The translations under genes were made by a program, and so were the position numbers. Of a DNA stretch of 64,000 nt, positions 1 to 10,000 are shown one piece after another; position 1 is the stretch's first letter, and every line of letters begins with the position of its first letter. This stretch comes from Helicobacter bilis (lineage in GTDB: Bacteria; Campylobacterota; Campylobacteria; Campylobacterales; Helicobacteraceae), in assembly GCF_001999985.1 (NCBI RefSeq), contig NZ_CP019645.1:2356001-2420000 (forward strand), in the 5' to 3' direction. The notes beneath the pieces are model-generated. The model was given only the letters and a program-made list of their open reading frames with translations, was not told where the DNA came from and did no database searches.

Positions 1-150
1 GTCTTTTTTATGAATGATTCTAGAATCTTGTTTTATGCGGTTTTTATCAAGTAGCTTTTGTGTGTCCTTTTTGCTATATCCATTTTGAAGTAAGAAATGT
101 GTAGCTTTTATGCGTTCTGCTACTTGAAGTGAGATTGTCTTAAAGCCCAC
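1..150 (-). CDS. RluA/RluD-family 23S rRNA pseudouridine synthase, N-terminal part only
   Basis: The minus strand reads open from a GTG at 150 to the window edge. An AAGGG ribosome site lies nine bases upstream of that GTG. The visible 50 residues contain a segment like the S4 RNA-binding fold that begins RluD-type enzymes (ATHFLLQNGYSKKDTQKLL). The gene starts 47 bases after recJ ends. In H. pylori the pyrG-recJ pair is likewise followed by an RluA/RluD-family gene, which supports the call. The catalytic domain lies outside the window, so the assignment rests on the S4-like start and gene order. Confidence 0.6.
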   Translation of the reverse strand, partial: MGFKTISLQVAERIKATHFLLQNGYSKKDTQKLLDKNRIKQDSRIIHKKD

Positions 151-197
151 AGATTCTATCCCTTATAAATATTTCGCATAGATTAAAATAATAGATT

Positions 198-1949
198 CTA
201 TTCTGTATAAACTCTATCGATTATAAGCATGATTTGCCTATTTTGCGTAGTATAAAAGCTTTGAGAATCAAGGGCTATTGTTGCACGAAAACATAATATA
301 GAACCGATAGTAAAGTTATAATCTGCATACTTTTGATTAAAAAACATGCCTTTAATACTGCTATTTTCTGTCCGTTTAAAGTGAAATTCACGAAAGCCTT
401 GCCCGGTTTTCTTACACTCAAGTATCTCCATTTCACAGAGAAATTTTGGCAGTGGATTCCCATTTCCAAAAGGCTCAAAACTTGTGATACATGAAAAAAG
501 CTCATAATTAATTAAATGTGAGTTTAATATACCTAAAACATTCTCTTTTTTCTCTATATTATGAGAAATTGGCTTGAAAGATTTTATAAAAGATTCTAGA
601 TTATAATCTTTTAATTCCAGCCCCACAGCTCCCACATGTCCCCCATATCGCTGCATTAAATGTCCTATTTTTTGCATGCTAGAGATGAGATCTACATCAC
701 CAGCACTTCTACCACTGCCCTTACATACGCCATTTGTATTTGTTAAAACAAAGCAGGGCTTTTGAAACTCATCAGCCATTTTACCCGCTACAATCCCTAG
801 CACACCTTCATGCCAGTCTTCACCCACCGCACATAGCATATTCTCATTTTGAGGTATTTGGCTAATGGATTGAAAGGCTTTATTAGTTACCTCATCTTGT
901 AAAAGTTTTCTTTGTGTGTTTAGGTCTTTTAACTGCTTGAGATAGAATCTAGCATTTGATAATGAAGTTGAGCGCAGGAAAGATAGGGCGATTTTACCAT
1001 CGCTAATCCTACCTGCCGCATTTAAAAGCGGAATGATTCTAAAGCCTAGCACTTGAGAGTCAATACTACTTTTTAGATTCTCCATAAGGGCTTGAAAGGC
1101 ATATCTCTTACTATGTGGAATGTGCTTTAAGGCGTATTTACAAATCGTGTGATTTATCGCATTTAGCGGCATGACATCAGCGATTGTTGCGATACCTACA
1201 AGCAGTAGAAAAGATTCCATTCTTATATTTTTTAGATTCTTTTCATAGCAATTTAAAAGCTTTTTTGTTTGATTATTCTTAGTGTTAGAATCACTACAAA
1301 GATTTAGCATACTAATCTTTATCGCACAGCAAAAATACCACGCCACTAAGCTTCCACAAATCTCACTATAAGGGAAGTTACATATTGCTTGTTGCGGATT
1401 AATCATAAAGTTACAATATGGAATCTTTTGGTCTTTATTGCTATCTACTTCAAGTGTATGATGATCTGTGATTATCAATCCTATATTATGCTCTCTGCAT
1501 AGCTCTGCTGCTTGAAAGCTACTCACACCATTATCAACGGTTATAATCACTTTTACATCGCTATGGTCTTTTAGAATCTCATGAAACAGCTTCACACTAA
1601 AGCCATAGCCATGTATAAAGCGATTAGGCATAGCAAAGGCTACATTATTGTATGAAAGCTCATTAAAAAAATCAAGCATAATAGAAGTCGCACAAATCCC
1701 ATCAGTATCATAATCTCCAACGATTACAATCTTTTCATTCTTTAATATGCTTTGACATACAAAAAGACTTGCTTCCATATTATTATGAAGTTCTTTTGGG
1801 TGCGGTATATCTTTTAATGTATGAAAGCAAAAGTCTTTGAATCTTTGTTTTAAAATAGATTCTATCTCATTAATATGACTAAAGGTTTGTAAGCCTTTTT
1901 TGATCGCATTAAAGTCATGCTGCGTGTTTATAGCAGAATCACTAGGCAT
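198..1949 (-). CDS. recJ: Single-stranded-DNA-specific exonuclease RecJ
   Basis: 583-residue DHH-superfamily phosphoesterase that degrades single-stranded DNA 5' to 3' in recombination and mismatch repair in the cytoplasm. Motif I is IVIVGDYDTDG, the DHH signature appears as IITDHH, and an AAGRISDGK segment follows. The DHHA1 domain carries GGHVGAVGLEL. An OB-like C-terminal part completes the usual RecJ layout. The start has an AAGGTG site and lies 8 bases after pyrG stops, so the two are co-transcribed. It is somewhat longer than many epsilonproteobacterial RecJ proteins because of a Lys/Asn-rich insert near residues 220-240. Confidence 0.95.
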   Translation of the reverse strand: MPSDSAINTQHDFNAIKKGLQTFSHINEIESILKQRFKDFCFHTLKDIPHPKELHNNMEASLFVCQSILKNEKIVIVGDYDTDGICATSIMLDFFNELSYNNVAFAMPNRFIHGYGFSVKLFHEILKDHSDVKVIITVDNGVSSFQAAELCREHNIGLIITDHHTLEVDSNKDQKIPYCNFMINPQQAICNFPYSEICGSLVAWYFCCAIKISMLNLCSDSNTKNNQTKKLLNCYEKNLKNIRMESFLLLVGIATIADVMPLNAINHTICKYALKHIPHSKRYAFQALMENLKSSIDSQVLGFRIIPLLNAAGRISDGKIALSFLRSTSLSNARFYLKQLKDLNTQRKLLQDEVTNKAFQSISQIPQNENMLCAVGEDWHEGVLGIVAGKMADEFQKPCFVLTNTNGVCKGSGRSAGDVDLISSMQKIGHLMQRYGGHVGAVGLELKDYNLESFIKSFKPISHNIEKKENVLGILNSHLINYELFSCITSFEPFGNGNPLPKFLCEMEILECKKTGQGFREFHFKRTENSSIKGMFFNQKYADYNFTIGSILCFRATIALDSQSFYTTQNRQIMLIIDRVYTE

Positions 1950-1957
1950 ATTACACC

Positions 1958-3601
<1,644 letters not shown>

Positions 3602-3758
3602 TCAAATGCAATTATAAAATAAAAGTATGTAAAAAGTGCAATGCCCCATCATTTCTCTTAAGTTGTCGTTTTGGTTTTTTGTGTTTGTATGAGATTTGAT
3701 ATTTATTGCGATCATAGTCTTTGCTTAGTTTAGGCTTGTGAATATGTGTGATAAAAGC

Positions 3759-4238
3759 TTATTTTATTTCTTTATATATGTGTATAGGGCTTTTGCGTAA
3801 GAAATAATCCGCATCTTCTCTTCCCAAATGCATAGTTTTTTGCCATTCCTCAAGGCTACAATGCTGCAACATTGAATCTTTCAAATCTTTAATAGCGGTT
3901 AAAATTTGTATTCTATCAAAAGTAAAGCTAAACTCTTTAGGCTCATAAATTTCCCACACAATTACAGAATCTAAAACGATAATTTTAGGTGTATTGACTA
4001 TCCCAGCACACCCTTCATCGCCGCAACCACACACAAAAATTGGACATTTACAACTCTCTTGCAAGGAATACTCTAAACGAGAAATATTTAAATAATACTC
4101 ATTGTTTTCAAAATGAAAATATTGATTATTAATGTAGGGTTGCAAAATAAGCTCATGCGTATATTCAGCAAGTAGTTCATCATCATAATCTTGCGGATCA
4201 ATTTGTATGCGTTGAAATTTAAAGCTTATTGAATCCAT
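3759..4238 (-). CDS. Conserved hypothetical protein with a Cys cluster
   Basis: 159 residues, no signal peptide or membrane segment, acidic. The only distinctive feature is a Cys-rich turn near residues 83-97 (CKCPIFVCGCGDEGCAG), which could bind zinc or an iron-sulfur centre. Similar 'CGC..xGC' turns occur in small uncharacterised bacterial proteins, but I do not recognise a named family. A ribosome site (AAGGAAA) precedes the ATG. It lies about 190 bases upstream of pyrG on the same strand and may have its own promoter. Confidence 0.75.
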   Translation of the reverse strand: MDSISFKFQRIQIDPQDYDDELLAEYTHELILQPYINNQYFHFENNEYYLNISRLEYSLQESCKCPIFVCGCGDEGCAGIVNTPKIIVLDSVIVWEIYEPKEFSFTFDRIQILTAIKDLKDSMLQHCSLEEWQKTMHLGREDADYFLRKSPIHIYKEIK

Positions 4239-4710
4239 TTATTTCCTTTCAAGCGTGATTATAAATTAAAAATGGGGTGATGATGTGTTGCTACTATTTC
4301 AAATATTGCAATGTATATTGTAATATTTTTGTGTGTAATTGATGGATATTACTAGAAATTAATTTCATCAATTTGATATAACAGATTCTTAAACCATTTA
4401 GATGATATGGATGTATAGGGTTAAAGGTGAAATTTAGACTTCAAACCCCATATCTTTAAGAGTGTGCAAGATAGCAAGAAGTGAGAATTTATGTTTATGT
4501 GGGATTTACACAAGAAAATATAAGGACTTGCATGTATTTACATGTGAATGTGAGTATATTCGCCACACCACATTCAACCATGTGAGAAAATTATGTATGC
4601 AATTACCAAGATAATCACAAATCAATTTTACTAAAAATTTACATTCTTTATTTTGCAACTTTACAAGCTATATCTATACTTGCAGCACATTTTATTTGAA
4701 AGGATTTTTT
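4239..4710. other. Intergenic region upstream of pstS
   Basis: AT-rich, 470 bases between divergent genes. A plausible -10 element TATACT (4675-4680) lies 30 bases before the pstS start. Short inverted motifs around GTATTTACATGTG occur near 4530-4560. I see no coding sequence and no Pho-box that I can recognise. Confidence 0.4.
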
Positions 4711-5541
4711 ATGATGAAAAAGTGTATATTAGGGCTTGTGGCAGGCTTAACTCTTGGTGCAAATATAGCTATGGCAGCAGAGAATATTTACCCTATTTCA
4801 AGGGAAATGGGATCTGGAACTCGTGGTGCTTTTACTGAAATCTTTGGGATTCAAAAAGAATTAAAAGGTAAGAAAATCGATGCTACCACAACGAAAGCAG
4901 AGGTTACAAACTCAACGGGTGTCATGATGACAACGGTGGCAAACTCTAAAAATGCTATTGGTTACATATCGCTTGGCTCACTGAATGACACTGTGAAGGC
5001 AATAAGTGTTGAAGGTGTTATGCCAAGTGTTGAAAACATTAATAATAAGAGTTATAAAATCTCTCGTCCATTTAATGTGGTAATCAAGAAAAGCAATCCA
5101 CTCATTGAAGACTTTTTAGCATATAGCATTAATGCGAAAGCAATTATTGAAAAGTCTGGCTACATTGCGACAAAAACTAAAAAATTTGTGAGTAAAAAAC
5201 CTAAAGGAAAGCTTGTAATAGCTGGTTCTAGCTCTATCACACCACTTATGGAAAAGCTTGTAGAATCTTATAAAAGTGTCAATCCAAATGTAGTGATTGA
5301 GATTCAGCAATCAGATTCTACAACAGGTGTAAATGTTGTGGTAGAGGGCATTGCAGATATTGGTATGGTATCTCGTGAGGTAAAAGAAGCGGAGTTGAAA
5401 AAGGGCATTAGTGTGCGTGTATTAGCGATTGATGGTTTAGCTATTATTGTGAATAAAGCAAATCCTATCACAAATATCACAAAAGATAGCGTGTATAAGA
5501 TTTTCACAGGTGAAATGACGACTTGGGATCAAGTGAAATAA
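4711..5541 (+). CDS. pstS: Phosphate-binding protein PstS, circularly permuted
   Basis: 276-residue periplasmic substrate-binding protein for phosphate uptake. The start at the ATG-ATG pair follows an AAGGA site by six bases; an in-frame TTG 15 bases earlier is less likely. The signal peptide ends at AMA-AE. The two halves are in swapped order: the motif SREMGSGTRGAF and the 'AIGYISLGSL' half, normally C-terminal, come first (residues 30-150). The normally N-terminal half (VIAGSSSITPLMEKL, QQSDSTTG, IADIGMVSRE, FTGEMTTW) follows from about residue 163. The phosphate-binding segments GSGTR and SSSITP are both kept, so the protein should work. A pstC gene follows after 395 bases. Confidence 0.85.
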   Translation: MMKKCILGLVAGLTLGANIAMAAENIYPISREMGSGTRGAFTEIFGIQKELKGKKIDATTTKAEVTNSTGVMMTTVANSKNAIGYISLGSLNDTVKAISVEGVMPSVENINNKSYKISRPFNVVIKKSNPLIEDFLAYSINAKAIIEKSGYIATKTKKFVSKKPKGKLVIAGSSSITPLMEKLVESYKSVNPNVVIEIQQSDSTTGVNVVVEGIADIGMVSREVKEAELKKGISVRVLAIDGLAIIVNKANPITNITKDSVYKIFTGEMTTWDQVK

Positions 5542-5583
5542 TGAGATTAATCTCATGAGTTGTGGTGTAGGATTTGGGTTGTT

Positions 5584-5606
5584 TTAGAATCTAGCTTAGA
5601 TTCTAA
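5584..5606. terminator. Hairpin from an inverted AGAATCT/AGATTCT pair after pstS
   Basis: A perfect 10-bp stem, TTAGAATCTA with TAGATTCTAA, and a three-base loop lies 42 bases after the pstS stop. There is only a weak T-rich tail, so termination strength is uncertain. It is one of several hairpins in the window built from the same heptamer. Confidence 0.5.
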
Positions 5607-5718
5607 GAGAGATTTTGATTGACATTTAAAATAGCAAAAAAGATTTAGAGTTTTGCTATTTTATCTCTACGCCATGCAACCACCAATAAGGGATTAGAAT
5701 CTGTAATCTAAAACAAAT

Positions 5719-5797
5719 TGTCATGTTGAATGTAGTGAAATGTTTCACATTGTATAATTTAAAAGAGATATTTCAGCTATGACTCAATATGACAAGA
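5719..5797. repeat. Dispersed TGTCATGTTGA palindromic repeat
   Basis: Two divergent arms, one starting TTGTCATGTTGAATG and one ending TCAATATGACAAG, enclose GAAATGTTTC-like and AGATATTTC-like segments. It belongs to the same family as the copies at 12231, 44690, 62389 and 63845. Confidence 0.6.
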
Positions 5798-5936
5798 ATC
5801 TATCCTTAAGTTAAGTAAGCAAAGAATTCATCACAGAGAGTAAAGATTCTTACAACAACACTTATTGCAACAAAGTTTTGTTTTAAGAATCTAAATACAA
5901 CGCTAAGCTCTATTATAAAGATTCTAAAGGAAATAA

Positions 5937-6782
5937 ATGTTTAAAGAAAGATTTTTTCACACTTTATTTGCACTTTGTGCGATGGGATCTATTTTTGCAG
6001 TTTGTGCGATTTGCTTTTTCTTGTTTGCAAATGCAATCCCTACGATGAAGCAGATTGGCTTTATGGATTTTATATTCGGGCTAGATTGGTATCCAGAACA
6101 GGAATTTTTTGGAATCTTCCCTATGATTATAGGCAGCCTGTGTGTAACCGCTCTTGCTATCCTTTTTGGCGTTCCACTTGGGATTTTTAGCGCTGTGTAT
6201 TTATCGCAGTTTTGTCCAAAAGGTCCAAAGAAGTATCTCATCATGGCGGTTGAGTTGCTTGGGGCTATCCCATCTGTTGTGTATGGATTCTTTGGTTTAG
6301 TGATTATTGTGCCGCTACTTGCTGGTATATTTGATGGCATACCGGGCAAAAGTGTATTGGCGGCGTCTTTCATTCTTACCATTATGATATTGCCTACGAT
6401 CATTCTTGTATCAAAGGCTGCGATAGATTCTGTGCCAACAAGCTATTATGAAGGGGCGTTAGCGCTTGGAGCTAGTAGTGAAAGAAGTGTGTTTTTTGCG
6501 GTTTTACCTGCGGCTAAATCAGGCATTCTAGCATCAGTTATACTTGGCGTTGGTAGGGCTATTGGCGAGGCTATGGCTGTTATTATGGTTGCTGGGAATC
6601 AGGTGCAGCTTCCAAGTAGTGTGCTTGATGGTGTAAGGACATTAACGACAAATATCGTGCTTGAGATGAGCTATGCAGAAGGCTTACATAGAGAAGTATT
6701 AATCGCAAATGCTGTCGTGTTATTTGTATTTATCTTGCTGATAAATGTATGTTTCAATCTTATTAAAAAAGAGAAGATTTAG
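5937..6782 (+). CDS. pstC: Phosphate ABC transporter permease PstC
   Basis: 281-residue inner-membrane permease with about six hydrophobic segments. The binding-protein-dependent transport signature is seen in YYEGALALGASSERSVFFAVLPAA, with GVGRAIGEAMAV following, as in PstC. It partners with PstS, PstA and the ATPase PstB. Start has an AAGGA site seven bases upstream. Neither pstA nor pstB follows: the next gene, 275 bases on, is a large phage/ICE-type protein. The transporter is therefore incomplete here unless the other parts are encoded elsewhere. Confidence 0.93.
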   Translation: MFKERFFHTLFALCAMGSIFAVCAICFFLFANAIPTMKQIGFMDFIFGLDWYPEQEFFGIFPMIIGSLCVTALAILFGVPLGIFSAVYLSQFCPKGPKKYLIMAVELLGAIPSVVYGFFGLVIIVPLLAGIFDGIPGKSVLAASFILTIMILPTIILVSKAAIDSVPTSYYEGALALGASSERSVFFAVLPAAKSGILASVILGVGRAIGEAMAVIMVAGNQVQLPSSVLDGVRTLTTNIVLEMSYAEGLHREVLIANAVVLFVFILLINVCFNLIKKEKI

Positions 6783-7057
6783 AATCTTTGCTTATTTACT
6801 CTATCTATTTTTGCTTAAGTGTGGAATAAATAAGCTTTCTAATATGTCATATTGGGGTTTAACATACATGCTTGCTTTTAGAAAGCAATATTAAATTCAT
6901 TTTGAGAAATTTTACAAACCCTTTAAACAGATAAGAATATAAAAGAGATTTTTTAGACATCGCTAAACTTAAGTTGTGGTTCTAAATACAGCTTATTTAC
7001 CAAAAGCTTTCTTCGTAATTGTAAATATAGAATCTAATCCCGCAAAAACACACACAA

Positions 7058-10000
7058 ATGCTAACAATACTTAGGGCATTAGACAGAAATGTAAAGCTAA
7101 ATGATGATACATTCCCAATTGATTTTACTAAGATTTTAAGCGATATTGAGAATCTAGAAAAGCTTACACTGCACCCTGAAATCTATCCTATACTCGATAC
7201 TTTTAAAAGCTATGCTAAAAGCTATCAATTCGCCCAAGAAATAAGCAAAGCAAAAGCATTAGAAAACCAAGTAGGCAGCGGTGCATTAGCCACAACACTA
7301 GAGGGCAGAATAAAAGTCTTTTTAACCAATAGATTATTTAAAAAGCTTTTTGCCTTTATCCCTTACATAGGCGATAATGCAGCCATAACAAAAGCCTTGC
7401 AAAGTGCTATAAAAGATTTAAAATACCCAAGTGAAATCACACTAGAAACGCTTAAAGTGCTAAATAAAGCAGATTTAGACAAAGGCTTTAAACCCATAAA
7501 AGATAAAGAGAATAAACCAAGATTTGAATACAAGGCAAACACACCTTTAAGTGATAAAGAATTACAGAGCCAAATAAGAGGTAATACACAGATATTAACC
7601 CCAAAAGATACAAGCGAGATAGAAGCCATTGCAAGTAATCCACTCATTCAAAACATGGAGAGACAAGCAAAGTATAATGAAGAACTCACACAAAAAATAA
7701 GCCAATTTGAAGCAAATAAAGAAAACATTCAACAAGATATATTAAATAATCTAGTTGTTGCCACACAAGAGATAAAGCAAAACACAGAGTTATTAAAACA
7801 ACTAGCCCAACAACTCACACACAATAACCCAATCCACACGCCAAATAAAAGCATAATAAAAGCAGAGGCAAATAATGAAACCTATTTCATAACAACAGAT
7901 AAAAACAACATCACAGCCATAGAAAAACAAGAATTGCAGCTAGCACAGCCAAAAACTTATGATGAGTTAATGCAAAGAGACAAAAACGAAAACGCAACAC
8001 TAGAATCATACAGAGACCAATATGCAGATATAGCAGAGATAAAAGAAGCACAAGCACAGAAGCAATTGTTGTTAGAGTATAAGCCAGAAGTTGCGAAAGC
8101 TAGTGAAACAATAGAAAAAGGCGTAGATGAAAAAATAAAAGTGTTACCTAAAATCAACTTAAATACAGCAAAAAGAGGCGAGATAAAAGAATACTTGTCG
8201 CAAATTTTAAAGCCGATTTTAGACAAACCTTTGAGAAATACGCAGGGCTTACAAGCCTATTTAAATAACGCTTCAATCGATAAAATGATAAGCGATAAAG
8301 CCATAACAAAAAGCGTAGAAAACGGATTTAGTAAGCAAGAACACTTAGAAGCGGTGGCGGATATAGAAAGGCTTTTTAGCATCTCTAAAGAAGCAATCGC
8401 ACACAGCCACAGAGAGAATAACCCGGGCGTAATCATTCACAGATTAAACGCACCTTTTAAAGAATCTAATGCACTGATAACGACAAAAGAAAGCCTAGAT
8501 AAAAATAAAAATAGAATATATAGTGTAGAGTTAGAATTAACCCCTCGCTTCAACACTTCTACACGCCCGACAGATATAGAAGCTAACAAGGGCGGTTTTA
8601 ACTCACTAAATGGACAAGGCGGACAAAACTTACCGACTATTGCTAAAACCGATACCGACATTATACCACAAAAGCTAACAGAACGCATAAAAAACGATTT
8701 AGATTCTAACGATTATGCAGAAATGCTAAAAAGTTTAAAGCAATTAGAAAATAAACAAGCAGAGATTGATACATTTACAAATGAAGCCAACTTAATACGC
8801 AACACTTTAGAAAAGCAAGAGACAGAGAAATATGAAAAAATAGTAAGTCCTTTATTTGATAAATATCCAATAATGAAAGAGTTTTACAATGAAAGAGATA
8901 TAAATACACATATCTATTTTAAACGCTTTAAAAACGAGTTTTTAGAGCGATACAACACGCAATATGATTTCTTTACTTTAGATGAAAAAGCCTTTCTAGC
9001 TAAATATCCAAATTTTACTCAACAAGACTATAAGGAAGCTACAACACAGAATCTAAAAGCCTTAAAAGATAAAAATGTAAGCATAAATGAATATGTCTCT
9101 TTTGCTAAAGAATATATGGATATTGTAAATAATCCTGTTTTTGAAAAGATGGCGAAAGAAATTGATTCTGTAGATAAAAAATATTGGGATACTCACTTTG
9201 AGATGAGTGAGCAACGGGATTCTAAAGTAAATGAAATCATTGCCATACTTAAAAAGGATATTGACTCTATTGATATTGCAAACAAGGCAGATGTTAGCAT
9301 TGATAATTTCCATAAATTAGGCAGATACCTTGCATTTATGAAGCAGCCTGAATTTGGATTTGCTAACAAACTGACATTCACAAAAACTGGGTTTTTTGGA
9401 AAATTTTTAGAACAGACAGATATAAAACAACGAGAACTTTTAGGCGAATTATTATCAGTAGAAAAACTTTTAGAGAAAGAAGGAAAAGCTAACAGAGTTT
9501 TACAAGATAGGCTTTTCACTATATTTAGGTTAATGCGAGGGGAAGAGTTACTAGATAGAGAGATAAAAGATGTACCATTAGCAAGAGAGTTGATAGAAAA
9601 ACAGCTAAACATTAAACCCATAAAAGAATTTGGCACAAACTATGCAGAACATTATCACAGCGGCGAGACTGCTATACAAAAACTCATAAATGAAGCACAA
9701 GCACATAAAGAAAGCGGAGCTAAGGGCGAGTATAAAGGACAAGTTGCAGGGGCATTTCATAGAGATGACATTGGGGATATAACTTTAGCGTGGGGAGAGA
9801 AAGGCACGGGCAAAAGTGATGGCTGGGGATTATCAAAAATTGTAGAGTATCACCCTGAAGTGTTAGATAAATTGGATAAATTGATACAAGATTTGCCCAT
9901 TGTAAAGGAAACTGAAAATAGATATAAGCTAGATAATGGCGACTTTTTTATAAGCATTAGAAAAGATTTTGAGGGACAAAAACAAAACTGGGTATTAACA

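Larger units (their letters stand above)
5542..5936. other. pstS-pstC spacer
   Basis: Non-coding. It holds a hairpin just after pstS (5584-5606) and a copy of the dispersed TGTCATGTTGA palindrome (5719-5797). This spacer is unusually long for genes expected to be co-transcribed, so pstC may depend on its own promoter. Confidence 0.6.

Noticed and set aside
4653-4838. Plus-strand frame overlapping the start of pstS
   Set aside because: Out of frame with pstS and lacking its own ribosome site.
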